This document shows positions 8,943 to 18,302 of a stretch of 64,000 bases of DNA, piece by piece (position 1 is the stretch's first letter; each line of letters begins with the position of its first letter). The DNA is from Edwardsiella tarda ATCC 15947 = NBRC 105688. GTDB lineage: Bacteria; Pseudomonadota; Gammaproteobacteria; Enterobacterales; Enterobacteriaceae. The notes under the pieces were generated by a model that was not told where the DNA came from, made no database searches, and saw nothing but the letters and a program-made list of their open reading frames with translations. The stretch spans positions 2,232,001-2,296,000 of the forward strand of contig NZ_CP084506.1 of the NCBI RefSeq assembly GCF_003113495.2, given 5' to 3'. The position numbers and the translations under genes were made by a program.

Positions 8943-9120
8943 ACGGTTTGCAGAACAGACCTTAGTAAAGCAGTTTTAGTTAAGTAGCCTCAGTTCCAGA
9001 GTTATCATCTGATTACCCTTCGTCGTGAGTCTCCTCCTTCAATGCCTTAGTAAGCTTTTCTATCCGAGCAGGCCTCGTTCGTCGCCTTGTGTGACTCACA
9101 AAATTTAGAAGGTAAAAATA
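8943..9120 (+). promoter_or_regulatory. cspA-type cold-shock leader with cold box
   Basis: The leader starts ACGGTTTGCAGAACAGACC, close to the cspA cold box (ACGGTTTGACGTACAGACC), and continues with matches spread over the known cspA leader: AAAGCAGT, AGAGTTATC, GATTACCC and CGTCGTG. At about 178 bases it is slightly longer than the 159-base E. coli leader. In that family the leader is a thermosensing RNA that refolds to favour translation in the cold. Confidence 0.85.
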
Positions 9121-9336
9121 ATGTCTAATAAAATGACTGGTTCTGTAAAATGGTTCAACGCCGATAAAGGCTTCGGTTTTATCTCTCCTGCTGATGGCAG
9201 CAAGGACGTTTTCGTTCACTTCTCTGCGATCCAAAGCAATGAATTCCGTACTCTGGATGAAGGTCAAAAGGTTGAGTTCTCTGTAGAGAATAGCCCTAAA
9301 GGCCCTTCCGCAGTAAACGTAGTCGCTATCAACTAA
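9121..9336 (+). CDS. cspG: Major cold-shock protein, CspA/B/G type
   Basis: The 71-residue product is a canonical cold-shock domain: [24 protein letters not shown], then [15 protein letters not shown] and a [11 protein letters not shown] end. Both RNP motifs are intact (KGFGFI, VFVHF). Such proteins bind single-stranded RNA and act as chaperones that melt secondary structure after a temperature drop. AAGGTAA precedes the ATG. The cspA-type promoter and leader indicate cold induction. The symbol follows the divergent cspH-cspG layout of E. coli and the MSNKMTG start; cspA or cspB would be equally fair by sequence. Confidence 0.92.
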   Translation: MSNKMTGSVKWFNADKGFGFISPADGSKDVFVHFSAIQSNEFRTLDEGQKVEFSVENSPKGPSAVNVVAIN

Positions 9337-9410
9337 TCTTATAGACTCACTCTCCTGCGATAACGAAGATGGCTAGAGCCGGAGTAGACAGGATAGTAAC
9401 TCTTGATGAA

Positions 9411-9441
9411 AAACCGGAGCTAATATCGCTCCGGTTTTTTT
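9411..9441 (+). terminator. Intrinsic terminator of the csp gene
   Basis: AAACCGGAGC and GCTCCGGTTT pair around TAATATC and are followed by a run of Ts. It lies 75 bases after the csp stop codon. Confidence 0.9.
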
Positions 9442-9888
9442 ATATTCCACTCGCATACTAAATCGCCACGGCTCATCCCAAACACCACCACCTGACTGTC
9501 ACAACTATAGCTTAACGACTCAGCTCATCTTACCCGGTGGAATAACCCCCCTACCTCACGGCCATAGCGGATCTCACCATAGCATTTAACCACGATAGCA
9601 TCGTAACGAGAGCGAATGCCCTGGTATCGAATGCTCACAGAGTGTGCCGAATACAACGACTGAGATAACCACGGATGGGCATTCCCAGAGAGCGAGTACG
9701 GCCCACCTAGGCGAGCAGGCTTGTTTAATCAAGGGGGAGCAGCATCGATGCTTATCGAAGAGGGGGGAATGGGAGCTGGTTGACACTGTACATAAACATG
9801 CACATATTTAGCATAAAGATTTAAGCCAGCACGCGAGGATTATCGATAATGTTTTTCATGTCAAAGAGACAAAAACGGTACAATCAAC
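9442..9888. other. Intergenic region without a recognisable gene
   Basis: These 447 bases hold only short, unlikely ORFs on both strands. I see no promoter or repeat that I can support. Confidence 0.5.
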
Positions 9889-9921
9889 AAAAAAGGCGCT
9901 ACGCATTTAGCGTAACGCCTT
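9889..9921 (-). terminator. Intrinsic terminator of tRNA-Lys
   Basis: On the minus strand AGGCGTTACGC and GCGTAGCGCCT form a long stem with a TAAAT loop, followed by TTTTTTG. It starts about nine bases after the tRNA CCA end. Confidence 0.9.
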
Positions 9922-9929
9922 GAAATTGT

Positions 9930-10005
9930 TGGTGGGTCGTGACGGGATCGAACCGTCGACCAATTGATTAAGAGTCAACTGCTCTGCCAGCTGAGCTAAC
10001 GACCC
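9930..10005 (-). tRNA. tRNA-Lys (CTT)
   Basis: On the minus strand a 76-base cloverleaf starts GGGTCGTTAGCTCAG and ends CACGACCCA-CCA with CCA encoded. All stems pair (acceptor GGGTCGT/ACGACCC, T stem GACGG/CCGTC). The anticodon loop is CTCTTAA, giving anticodon CTT, which reads AAG. E. coli has only TTT lysine tRNAs. The T stem also differs from that of the E. coli TTT tRNA (GCAGG/CCTGC), so this is a distinct gene and not a fresh duplicate with one base change. Confidence 0.93.
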
Positions 10006-10015
10006 AACGCAGAAG

Positions 10016-10529
10016 ATTATTCACCTTTCGCCGCTAAGGGTCAACACGTTCTTCGCTGCATGCCCCTACTCTGCTGTCCGCACAACTTTACATTTAGTTT
10101 AATAATTAAACAAAGCCAAGTATCCATGACCTAACCGGCCTATATGACCGACGAGGGGCCATAAAACAGAATCCCGATAGTGGGGAAAGGTAGCATCAGC
10201 GCCTCCCGGCCTCCTCCTCTACGTAGAGATCGCGCGCCCCTCCGCGAGCATAAGCAGGGCACGCTACTCCCCGCGCCGAACATGCGCAAAGCGCGGCGAG
10301 CCAGGTGATATCATTCCACTTAGCCGCGAAAACGGCATCCAACACGGCGCAGAGTAAAAGCGAAGAACCGCGTCAGCCCGCTCACTGGCGGCGCGCAGAG
10401 CCCCACGCCCAATGAGAGCCGAGCCTCGAACAGACAAGAATAGACAAGAATAGACAGGAGTAAGCAGATAAGGAGCCCCCCGCGCACGATAACCTAACGG
10501 GTAGAGGAGCCGCAGACAGCGTGGAGATA
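10016..10529. other. GC-rich region between tRNA-Lys and the small ORF after arnF
   Basis: No ORF here looks protein-like. The stretch holds palindromic GC-rich pieces such as CTCCTCCTCTACGTAGAG near 10210 and a short direct repeat at 10430-10460 that resembles one near 52527. Confidence 0.45.
10431..10460. repeat. Short direct repeat AGACAAGAAT
   Basis: AGACAAGAAT occurs twice in tandem and is followed by AGACAGGAGT, a third degenerate copy. A similar pair (GCAAGAATAGAAG / GCAAGAATAGAAA) lies at about 52530-52556, also followed within 30 bases by GAGCCCCC, and both sites are preceded by a GGCGCGC-rich piece. This suggests two copies of one small intergenic element. Confidence 0.45.
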
Positions 10530-10646
10530 TCAGACGTTGCGCAAGATATAGAATGCGATGGAGGCTTCAATGAGGACAATAAACACCGACCAGAAGGCCG
10601 CCATCAGTTGTGAGTGACTCTTGATGAAAGCACGGACGATTTGCAT
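10530..10646 (-). CDS. Candidate 38-aa single-TM protein downstream of arnF
   Basis: An ATG at 10646 opens a 38-codon frame on the strand of the arn operon, 130 bases after arnF. The product would start with a basic amphipathic piece (MQIVRAFIKSHSQ) followed by one hydrophobic helix at about residues 14-35 (LMAAFWSVFIVLIEASIAFY) and a short LRNV tail, the layout of known enterobacterial small membrane proteins. AGG lies eight bases before the ATG. A single glutamate sits inside the helix. I do not recognise it among known small proteins; it is unlike PmrR. It may be co-transcribed with arn or have its own promoter. Confidence 0.5.
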   Translation of the reverse strand: MQIVRAFIKSHSQLMAAFWSVFIVLIEASIAFYILRNV

Positions 10647-10776
10647 AGCAGTGACCTATACGGCTGATTCGCTCAGTACGATCAGTCTACGCCGCTGCAA
10701 CTATTCGTGCAATTCATCAAATAATACTGCAATCCCGCTACTGGCAGGCAAACGGGACAGCGTATTAAGAATGAGA

Positions 10777-11160
10777 TCACGGCTTACGTCTGCGGCGCCT
10801 GGGTGGATAGATCACCAGTAACCCCATCACGATCAAGGCCATACCCAGCAATTTTCCTAGGTTTAAGCGCTCATCGAATAATGGCAGACCGATCGCCAAC
10901 GCGCACACCAGCACATAGCTGAGGCTCAACAGGGGATAAGCCTGATTCAATGGCAGGCGACGTAGGGCGAACAACCAGCACAACATCGACAAGGCATAGC
11001 AGAGAATGCCGGCAGGTAGCCACCAGACCCACCCCGCCCCTGTCAATAATGCCGTCAGAAACATGGACCAATCGCCGACCTGCATCATGGTGTAGCGCAT
11101 CATCAACTGCGCCGCACTCACCAGGATCACACTCGCGAGCGCCCACAGGTAGCCGCTCAT
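10777..11160 (-). CDS. arnF: ArnF, subunit of the undecaprenyl-L-Ara4N flippase
   Basis: A 127-residue EamA/SMR-like membrane protein with four predicted TM helices (about residues 3-21, 36-60, 72-95 and 102-119) and a basic tail (PPRRRRRKP). With ArnE it moves undecaprenyl-phosphate-aminoarabinose across the inner membrane. The motif LPLNQAYPLLSLSYVLV is shared with ArnE ([17 protein letters not shown]), as expected of paralogous half-transporters. Its ATG overlaps the arnE stop codon by four bases (ATGA), so the two are translationally coupled. It is the last arn gene. Confidence 0.95.
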   Translation of the reverse strand: MSGYLWALASVILVSAAQLMMRYTMMQVGDWSMFLTALLTGAGWVWWLPAGILCYALSMLCWLFALRRLPLNQAYPLLSLSYVLVCALAIGLPLFDERLNLGKLLGMALIVMGLLVIYPPRRRRRKP

Positions 11161-11492
11161 GCGTTAACCCCCAGCAAGACGATTCCCCCCATGATCAGCG
11201 TGATCCCAAACAGATGACGCCAGGTCAGGCGCTCATGCCAGATAAAGCGAGCCGCCAGCAACACCAACACATAGTTAAGGCTGAGCATCGGATAGGCCAC
11301 GCTAACCGGCAATGTGCGTAAGACCAACAACCAGAGCAGCAATGCGACGCCTAAACAGAACAGTGCCGCCATCAGCCACAGCAGCAAATGGCGGCGTGGT
11401 GAGCCATGCGGCTCACCACACACCGCCTGTTTCTGGCACAGTTGCCCGGCACAGCTCAACAGGCTAGAGAAAAGCACCAAGAGATAACTCAT
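11157..11492 (-). CDS. arnE: ArnE, subunit of the undecaprenyl-L-Ara4N flippase
   Basis: The 111-residue protein has four predicted TM helices and the [12 protein letters not shown] motif of the family. It partners ArnF to flip the lipid-linked sugar to the periplasmic face, where ArnT uses it. Length agrees with E. coli ArnE (111). The start codon overlaps the arnT stop by four bases, and its stop overlaps the arnF start, so arnT-E-F form a coupled cluster. Confidence 0.95.
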   Translation of the reverse strand: MSYLLVLFSSLLSCAGQLCQKQAVCGEPHGSPRRHLLLWLMAALFCLGVALLLWLLVLRTLPVSVAYPMLSLNYVLVLLAARFIWHERLTWRHLFGITLIMGGIVLLGVNA

Positions 11493-13147
11493 GGCTGCTG
11501 ATGATACTGCAATAGTAGGAAGCGTCCCTTATGCAGCGTCACATCTGCGGGAGGTAATGTCGGGTCCAGACCCTCGTTACGCGCAAGCAACAGTACCAAA
11601 GAAACCGCCCCCTGCTTACGATGCTCTGCCAGCCAAGCCGGGAACTGAGCGGCACGTACCAAGCGATCGGCCGAGTCCGGATAGTTCAAACCATATTGCA
11701 GCTCGCCGGTATTATCGAACAGATAGATATCACTGCGCTTCAATTCCCAGGCAAGCCCCGCCGCCACGCCGACGCTATCACTCAAAATATAGCGACTCGC
11801 CTGAAGCTCAGGCATCGCCGCCTGGATCAGCGTCTGCGGCTGCTTCGACTCCATCACCTGTTGTGGCAACGCGGCACCGATCAACAGTGCAATACCTAAT
11901 GGGCAGGCCGCGCTCCAGCGCCAGTAGCGCACAGGATTACGCCAAGCCAGCCCTCCCAGCACGGCCCAGAAACCAAAGGCGAGCGCAGCCAGGATCACCT
12001 TGCCGACCTCCTGCGCCCCATATAATGGGCGTCCGGTCACGCTCCATGGTGCCAACACCAGCAACACGGCTGCCATCCCCGCCAACCCGATCAGCAGGTT
12101 AATCATCCCGTTGGCTCGCAACGCCTTGCCTGTCTGGGCAACCAGACGTTGGGCATACCCCGCCATCAGGATCGCCAACGGCGCAAAACAAGGCAGAATG
12201 TAAGTGGGCAGCTTCCCCTTGGCGATGCTAAACAGCAGAAAAGGCATCACCATCCACCCCAGCAGGTAGAAGTCGCCGCCTTGGCTGGCGCGGCCACGCC
12301 ATCCCTCGCGCAGGGCACCGGGTAACAGCCCCAACCACGGTAACGCGCCAAGCAACAGAATCGGCAGGTAGTACCAGAACGGCGCCTTATGCTGGGCATT
12401 CTCCTCGGCAAAACGTTGAATATGCTCCACCCAGAAGAAATAGTGCCAGTAGTCCGGCTCACGCTGAGCAATCGCCACCACCCACGGCAGACTAATGATG
12501 ATGGCGCTCAACACCGCCAGCGGGCCGAAGCAGAACAGCGACTTCCAGCGACGTTGAGCGATGACCCAGGGCAACACCGCGATCACCGGAATCGCCAATG
12601 CCAGGAAGCCTTTGGTCATAAAGCCCATACCACAAGCCAATCCCAGCAAGATATAGCCGCCGATGCGGCCTCGGGTCGAGCTCGCCTGCTCAGCGAGCCA
12701 GAAGCTGCACATCGCCGCCGTCATCCACAGGGTGAAGATCGGGTCGAGTACCGCATAGCTGCCAACACCGTACACCAGAAAGCTGGTCAGGTAGATCAGC
12801 GCCGCCAGCAATGCCGCGCCACGATTCGCCAACAGGCGACGCGCCAGCCAGAAGACCAACAACGCGCTCAATACCGTCGCCAAGACGGCGCCGGCACGTA
12901 CCGCGAAGTTACCGTCGCCGAACAGCCATTGGCCTAGGTTGTTGACCCAATACCCCGCGACCGGCTTTTCGAAATAACGAATGCCCAGGAAATGTGGCAC
13001 GATCCAGTCACCGCTGGCCAACATCTCTCGGCTAATCTCGGCATAACGGGTTTCATCCGGCTGCCATAATAAACGTCCCGGTAACGGGACGATGTAATAG
13101 AGAACGAATAACACGGCCAGCGCGAACCACCCCGCAATTTTCTTCAT
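11489..13147 (-). CDS. arnT: ArnT, lipid A L-Ara4N transferase
   Basis: ArnT transfers 4-amino-4-deoxy-L-arabinose from undecaprenyl phosphate to lipid A phosphates in the periplasm, lowering the negative charge and giving polymyxin resistance. The chosen start at 13147 overlaps the arnD stop (ATGA) and gives [10 protein letters not shown] and 552 residues, close to E. coli ArnT (550); a longer frame to 13180 is unlikely. The GT83-family signature [17 protein letters not shown] with catalytic acidic residues lies near residues 34-50. About 12 TM helices fill the first 400 residues, and a soluble periplasmic part closes the protein. Confidence 0.96.
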   Translation of the reverse strand: MKKIAGWFALAVLFVLYYIVPLPGRLLWQPDETRYAEISREMLASGDWIVPHFLGIRYFEKPVAGYWVNNLGQWLFGDGNFAVRAGAVLATVLSALLVFWLARRLLANRGAALLAALIYLTSFLVYGVGSYAVLDPIFTLWMTAAMCSFWLAEQASSTRGRIGGYILLGLACGMGFMTKGFLALAIPVIAVLPWVIAQRRWKSLFCFGPLAVLSAIIISLPWVVAIAQREPDYWHYFFWVEHIQRFAEENAQHKAPFWYYLPILLLGALPWLGLLPGALREGWRGRASQGGDFYLLGWMVMPFLLFSIAKGKLPTYILPCFAPLAILMAGYAQRLVAQTGKALRANGMINLLIGLAGMAAVLLVLAPWSVTGRPLYGAQEVGKVILAALAFGFWAVLGGLAWRNPVRYWRWSAACPLGIALLIGAALPQQVMESKQPQTLIQAAMPELQASRYILSDSVGVAAGLAWELKRSDIYLFDNTGELQYGLNYPDSADRLVRAAQFPAWLAEHRKQGAVSLVLLLARNEGLDPTLPPADVTLHKGRFLLLQYHQQP

Positions 13148-14043
13148 GGCACCACCTCCTCCCGTTGACAACCCAGCCATCCCTCACGCCCTGCCAGGGT
13201 GTCGCGAACGACTCGCCCACGCGGCAATTGCGTCATATCGTCTGGTAACAAATCCCCCAAGGGGCAAAATTCAATCTGTTGCTCACGCGCCAGCGTCAGT
13301 AGCTCGGCGAATTGTGCCTGTTTGGCGATCCCTTCGACCTCGGCATGAATGGTATAAACCGGCACGCCGCGATCCGCCGCCATCTTGGCGAGGATAAAAC
13401 GGTTAAATCCCGCCTCGTCGGTCATCACGCCGATCGCCTCGTCCCAGGTCGGCAGCGTCACCGGGATCTGTACCGTCCCTAAACGACCATCGGGCAAACG
13501 TGGACGGAAAGGATGCGTACCACGGCAATCGCTGTTATAGCGAAAAGCGAAGGGCTCCTTGGCCTGCAACACACGCTCATCGGCGCGCCAACCGGCCACC
13601 GCCGAACATGCGATCGTCGTCCCGGTCAGCTGCTGCAGCTCGTCATAGGCCAGGCCTATCTGTTCGGCCATTTTTTCTTGCGACCAGACACCCGCCCAGG
13701 CCTGCCAGGCATGGTGATCCCAAGCATGCACACCGGTCTCATGTTCGCGCGCGGCCGCGGCGATCACCTCGCCCAGTCCGGCACCGATACGGCGACCCGG
13801 CCAAGCGGTGCCCGCCAGCAAAATATCCCAACCGTATAGCGAAGCGGCATTAGAGCGCAGCATCTTCCATAGAAAGCGGGGCTTTAACAGGCGCCATAAA
13901 TGGCGCCCCATGTTGTCCGGCCCGAGCGTGAAGAAAAAGGTCGCGCGAATACCGTGCTGGCGCAGCAGCGACACCAGCGCCGGCACGCCGTCCCGCGTGC
14001 CGCGCCAGGTGTCTACGTCAATGCGTAGACCGACCCGTTTCAT
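13144..14043 (-). CDS. arnD: ArnD, undecaprenyl-phosphate-L-Ara4FN deformylase
   Basis: This 299-residue NodB-type polysaccharide deacetylase removes the formyl group from the lipid-linked sugar so that it can be flipped and transferred. The metal-binding start [10 protein letters not shown] and the HAWDHHAW motif are visible at about residues 7-16 and 102-110. The protein is slightly shorter than some relatives but full-length. Start and stop both overlap neighbours by four bases (arnA upstream, arnT downstream), which shows tight coupling. Confidence 0.96.
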   Translation of the reverse strand: MKRVGLRIDVDTWRGTRDGVPALVSLLRQHGIRATFFFTLGPDNMGRHLWRLLKPRFLWKMLRSNAASLYGWDILLAGTAWPGRRIGAGLGEVIAAAAREHETGVHAWDHHAWQAWAGVWSQEKMAEQIGLAYDELQQLTGTTIACSAVAGWRADERVLQAKEPFAFRYNSDCRGTHPFRPRLPDGRLGTVQIPVTLPTWDEAIGVMTDEAGFNRFILAKMAADRGVPVYTIHAEVEGIAKQAQFAELLTLAREQQIEFCPLGDLLPDDMTQLPRGRVVRDTLAGREGWLGCQREEVVP

Positions 14044-16019
14044 TCCTGCTCCGTACCGTCGAAGGTGCGCAGGAAGAAGTCCAGGGTATCCTCAATGGTT
14101 TGCTCCATCGGGATCACCGGCTGCCATCCCAGCAGACGCTGTGCGTTGCGAATGCTCGGCTTACGATGCTCCACGTCTTGATAGCCTTTACCGTAGTAAG
14201 TGCTGCTCTCGACCTCGCGGAAACCGGCGAATGGCGGGAAGCGATCGCGCAACGGATGCTGCTCGAAACAAACCAACAGTTGTTCGGCCAACTCACGAAT
14301 GCTGGCTTCGTTATCCGGGTTACCGATGTTGATAATCTGGCCGTCGCAGCGGTTATCTTTATTTTCGATAATGCGGAAGAGCGCTTCGACCCCTTCCTTA
14401 ATGTCGGTGAAGCAGCGCTTCTGGCGACCGCCATCCACCAGCTTGATCGGCGAGCCTTCTACCAGGTTGAGGATCAGCTGGGTAATGGCGCGTGAACTCC
14501 CGATGCGTGCCGCATTCAGGTTATCCAAACGCGGGCCCATCCAGTTAAAGGGACGGAACAGCGTGAAACGCAGACCATCTTTGGCACCATAGGCCCAGAT
14601 GATGCGATCCAACAGCTGCTTGGAGACCGAGTAGATCCAACGCTGCTTATTGATCGGCCCGACGATCAGATTAGAGTGATCCTCATCGAACTGCGGATCG
14701 CTGCACATACCGTACACTTCGGAGGTGGAGGGGAAGATGATACGCTTCTGGTACTTCACGCAGTCGCGGACGATCTTCAGGTTCTCTTCGAAGTCGAGTT
14801 CGAAGACACGCAGCGGGTTACGGGTATATTCGATCGGCGTGGCGATGGCGACCAGCGGTAATACCACGTCGCACTTCTTGATGTGATATTCGATCCACTC
14901 GGAGTGGATGCTAATATCCCCCTCGACAAAATGGAAACGCGGGTGGCCGATAAAGCGCGAGATGGCGTCGGATCCGATATCCAGGCCATACACCTCATAG
15001 TTTTCTTCCGCCAACAGACGCTCGGTCAGGTGGTTACCGATAAAGCCGTTAACCCCTAAGATCAGCACGCGCGTCGCCCGACGTGCACCGAAGTTCAGCG
15101 AACTGTTCAGGATCGCCCCTTCGACCAGCCCCAGGCTCTCCGCTAGCTGGCTGCCTTGCATATACAGCCCATCCTGCGGTTGGCCGGCAACGATCTCCAA
15201 TGCATCCTGGCCACACGCGACGACTAATGGCGCCGTGGAGAGTACCGTACCCGGGCGGGCGGCCGGTAGATCATGGCGTACCCGTGCCTGCCAAAGGGTG
15301 AATTGGCGATTACCGGCGTAACTGAACGCGCCCGGCCAAGGTTCGCTCACCGCGCGCACCAGGTTGTACAGTGTACGCGCCGGTTTGTTCCATTCGATAC
15401 GGCCATCGGCTGGCGTACGGCACCCTACGTAGGTTGCCGCACTCTCATCCTGCGGGTATTCGCTATAGTTGCCGCTATGGATTTGCGGCAGCGCCTCGGC
15501 CAATAATGTCTTGGCACATTGGCACAGCTTGTGATGCAGCGTCAGCGCAGTGTCGTCGTCGGCGATGGCGATACGCTGCTGAGCGATGATATTGCCAGCA
15601 TCCGCGCGAGCCTCCATGCGATGCAACGTCACCCCAGTCTCCGTCTCACCGTTCACCAACACCCAGTTCAGCGGCGCGCGGCCACGGTAGGCGGGCAGCA
15701 GGGAGCCATGCAGGTTGAAGGCGCCTTGCGGGGCTAACGCCAGGATCTCGTCGCTCAGCAGATGACGATAATAGAAGGAGAAGATCACCTGCGGTTGCAG
15801 TTCACGCAGACGCTCGATCCACAGCGGGTGGTTAACATCGTCCGGGGCAAAAACCGGGATCGTATGCTGTGCCGCCAGACGTGCGACGGAGGCGAAGAAG
15901 ACATTTTCGCCGGGAGCATCCTGATGAGTAATAATTGCAGCAATTTCATAACCGGCGTCAATTAATGACTGCACACCGGCACAGCCCATATCATGATAGG
16001 CAAAAACAACAGCTTTCAT
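14040..16019 (-). CDS. arnA: ArnA, bifunctional UDP-Ara4N formyltransferase / UDP-GlcA decarboxylase
   Basis: The enzyme carries out two cytosolic steps of aminoarabinose synthesis. The N-terminal 300 residues are a formyltransferase with [18 protein letters not shown] and DAGNI motifs (10-formyl-THF dependent). The C-terminal part is an SDR-type UDP-glucuronate decarboxylase with GVNGFIGNH (NAD site) and the YSVSKQ active-site motif. The start [10 protein letters not shown] at 16019 gives 659 residues, near the 660 of E. coli; a GTG at 16025 overlapping the arnC stop is an alternative. AGGAAAAG is the ribosome-binding site. Confidence 0.97.
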   Translation of the reverse strand: MKAVVFAYHDMGCAGVQSLIDAGYEIAAIITHQDAPGENVFFASVARLAAQHTIPVFAPDDVNHPLWIERLRELQPQVIFSFYYRHLLSDEILALAPQGAFNLHGSLLPAYRGRAPLNWVLVNGETETGVTLHRMEARADAGNIIAQQRIAIADDDTALTLHHKLCQCAKTLLAEALPQIHSGNYSEYPQDESAATYVGCRTPADGRIEWNKPARTLYNLVRAVSEPWPGAFSYAGNRQFTLWQARVRHDLPAARPGTVLSTAPLVVACGQDALEIVAGQPQDGLYMQGSQLAESLGLVEGAILNSSLNFGARRATRVLILGVNGFIGNHLTERLLAEENYEVYGLDIGSDAISRFIGHPRFHFVEGDISIHSEWIEYHIKKCDVVLPLVAIATPIEYTRNPLRVFELDFEENLKIVRDCVKYQKRIIFPSTSEVYGMCSDPQFDEDHSNLIVGPINKQRWIYSVSKQLLDRIIWAYGAKDGLRFTLFRPFNWMGPRLDNLNAARIGSSRAITQLILNLVEGSPIKLVDGGRQKRCFTDIKEGVEALFRIIENKDNRCDGQIINIGNPDNEASIRELAEQLLVCFEQHPLRDRFPPFAGFREVESSTYYGKGYQDVEHRKPSIRNAQRLLGWQPVIPMEQTIEDTLDFFLRTFDGTEQE

Positions 16020-16021
16020 AA

Positions 16022-17002
16022 TCACTTTTCCTGTTCTTCGTTCGACGACGTGGTCTGAACGACTTTCTGAATAAAATAACGGGGACGAGCACGCACGTCG
16101 TTATAGATGCGGCCAATATACTCACCCAATAGCCCCATCCCGACGAATTGCGCACCGATGAAAATGAACAGTATGGCGAACAGGGTAAACACCCCTTCCG
16201 CACCCCATTGCGGGCCGAGCGTCAGACGCATCAGGATCAACAACACCGCGAAGGCGAAACCCAACAACGCGATCACGCTGCCAAAAATGCTCAATGCCCT
16301 TAGCGGCGTCGTGGTCAGGCAAGTCACCAGGTCGTACATCAGGTTGATCAGCTTCATCAAGCCATACTTAGATTCGCCATGCTCACGCTCGGCGTGTTTC
16401 ACCGGGATCTCGATGGTGCGGCGGGCGAAGCTGTTAGCCAAAATAGGAATGAAGGTGCTGCGCTCATGGCAGTGCAGCATGGCTTTGATGATGTTGCTAC
16501 GGTAGGCGCGTAACATGCAGCCGTAGTCACTCATGCTCTTACCAGTCGTGTGCTGGATCAGACTATTGATCATGCGCGAGGCGCGCTTACGGAACCAACT
16601 GTCCTGACGATTCTGGCGGATAGTGCCGACTACGTCATAGCCACCTTGTTCAGCGGTCTCGACCAGACGCGGGATCTCTTCCGGCGGGTTTTGTAGATCC
16701 GCATCCAGGGTGATCACCAGATCCCCCTTGACGTGGCTAAAGCCCGCCATGATGGCGGAGTGCTGACCGTAGTTGCGATTAAGCAGTACCGCGACCACCG
16801 GGCTACCCGGCCGCTCTGCCGCCTCACAAAGCATCGCCGCTGAATCGTCGCTGCTACCGTCATCGACCAATACCACCTCATAAGGCTTACCCATGGCATC
16901 ACAGGCGGCCAAGGTACGCCGCAACAGCTCCGGCAGGCTCTCTTGTTCGTTATAAACCGGGATCACCACCGATACAAACTTGATGGGTTTAGAATCACTC
17001 AT
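16022..17002 (-). CDS. arnC: ArnC, undecaprenyl-phosphate L-Ara4FN transferase
   Basis: A GT2-family glycosyltransferase of 326 residues moves formylated aminoarabinose from UDP to undecaprenyl phosphate at the cytosolic face. The N-terminal catalytic domain shows [19 protein letters not shown] and the [10 protein letters not shown] metal motif (about residues 95-104). Two C-terminal TM helices lie at about 237-257 and 270-295. AGGT precedes the ATG, and arnB ends 15 bases upstream. Confidence 0.96.
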   Translation of the reverse strand: MSDSKPIKFVSVVIPVYNEQESLPELLRRTLAACDAMGKPYEVVLVDDGSSDDSAAMLCEAAERPGSPVVAVLLNRNYGQHSAIMAGFSHVKGDLVITLDADLQNPPEEIPRLVETAEQGGYDVVGTIRQNRQDSWFRKRASRMINSLIQHTTGKSMSDYGCMLRAYRSNIIKAMLHCHERSTFIPILANSFARRTIEIPVKHAEREHGESKYGLMKLINLMYDLVTCLTTTPLRALSIFGSVIALLGFAFAVLLILMRLTLGPQWGAEGVFTLFAILFIFIGAQFVGMGLLGEYIGRIYNDVRARPRYFIQKVVQTTSSNEEQEK

Positions 17003-17017
17003 TGTTATACCTAATCG

Positions 17018-18163
17018 TTACTCGCCAAGGATCGCCGTTAAGGCCGCGATCACCCTATCCACATCCGCTTCACTCATGTCAGGAAATAACGGCAACGAAC
17101 AGATACGCTGCGAATTCCATTCGGTTTGCGGCAACTGCAATTGAGGGTAGGTCTCACGATAATATTTCTGCGTATGGGCGGCACGGAAATGCAATCCGCT
17201 ACCGATGTTGTGCGCCTTCAAGGCCTGCATCAGCTGATCGCGGTCGATACCACAACGCGCCGCATCACAGCGGACGATAAAGAGATGCCAAGCGTGTTGA
17301 TGCGGCCAAGCCGGGGCACTCAGTGGCAACAGTGGCAAATCATGGGCCGCCAGTTGCTGCAGATAGTAGTCGGCCAGCTTGGCGCGCTGCGCGTTAAGCG
17401 CCGGCAGCTTGCGCAGTTGGACGCGCGCAATGGCGGCGTTGATGTCCGCCAGATTGTACTTATACCCTGGCGTCACCACCTCCGCTTGAGGCGCACGGCC
17501 ATGGGTCTGACGATCATAGGCATCCACGCCCAAGCCGTGAAACTTCAAGCTACGCACCCGATCCGCGAGGTGATCGTCATCGGTCACCACCATGCCGCCT
17601 TCGGCACAAGTCACGTTCTTAATGGCATGAAACGAGAAAATGGCCGTCCCACGCTGGCCGATAGCCTCGCCACGATAGGTTGTACCGATGGCGTGCGCGG
17701 CGTCTTCGATCAACGCGATACCCTGCTGCTGGGCCAATGCCCGGATGGGGTCGAGATCGACCGGCGCCCCAGCGAAATGAACCGGAATGATGGCCTTGGT
17801 ACGGGGGGTGATCGCGGCAGAGATGGCCTCCGGCGTTACCATCAACGTATCGCGGTCCACGTCGATCATCACCGGCGTCGCGCCCAATAGCGTGATGATA
17901 TTCAGGGTCGATACCCAGGTCATCGACGGCGTGATCACCTCATCGCCGGGGCCGATCCCCAACGCCATCAGCGTCACATGCATCCCCGCCGTGGCCGAAC
18001 AGACTGCGATAGCATGACGGGCACCGGTGACCTGACAAAACTCTTGCTCTAATGCCTGATTTTGTGGGCCAGTGGTGATCCAACCGGAACGCAATACCTC
18101 GCTTACCGCAGCAATCTCTTCCTCACCGATAGCCGGTTTCGAGAATGGCAAAAAGTCCTTCAT
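17018..18163 (-). CDS. arnB: ArnB, UDP-Ara4O aminotransferase
   Basis: The PLP-dependent DegT-family aminotransferase turns UDP-4-keto-pentose into UDP-Ara4N with glutamate as donor. The PLP lysine is K182 in [13 protein letters not shown], and the [10 protein letters not shown] segment binding the cofactor lies at about 151-160. The ATG at 18163 gives 381 residues with GGGAA upstream; a GTG two codons before is possible. It is the first gene of arnBCADTEF, and a PmrA box lies about 120 bases upstream, so control by PmrAB is expected. Confidence 0.96.
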   Translation of the reverse strand: MKDFLPFSKPAIGEEEIAAVSEVLRSGWITTGPQNQALEQEFCQVTGARHAIAVCSATAGMHVTLMALGIGPGDEVITPSMTWVSTLNIITLLGATPVMIDVDRDTLMVTPEAISAAITPRTKAIIPVHFAGAPVDLDPIRALAQQQGIALIEDAAHAIGTTYRGEAIGQRGTAIFSFHAIKNVTCAEGGMVVTDDDHLADRVRSLKFHGLGVDAYDRQTHGRAPQAEVVTPGYKYNLADINAAIARVQLRKLPALNAQRAKLADYYLQQLAAHDLPLLPLSAPAWPHQHAWHLFIVRCDAARCGIDRDQLMQALKAHNIGSGLHFRAAHTQKYYRETYPQLQLPQTEWNSQRICSLPLFPDMSEADVDRVIAALTAILGE

Positions 18164-18285
18164 TAACACGTTCCCATATCAGTAACAGCAATGAAAAATG
18201 TGATCTCTATTCAAATTACGACAATAAAATAACGTTATTCCCACACAGGGAAACGCCGAAATTGGATTGAGCATAGCGCACTTTT

Positions 18286-18302
18286 CTTAAACCAAGATTA
18301 AG
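18286..18302 (-). promoter_or_regulatory. PmrA (BasR) box upstream of arnB
   Basis: On the minus strand CTTAAT-CTTGG-TTTAAG matches the PmrA consensus of two YTTAAK half-sites separated by five bases. TATGCT follows at 18270-18275 as a possible -10. The box lies about 123 bases before the arnB ATG. In Salmonella and E. coli the same site in the same place activates this operon in response to iron, low pH and, via PmrD, PhoPQ. Confidence 0.8.
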
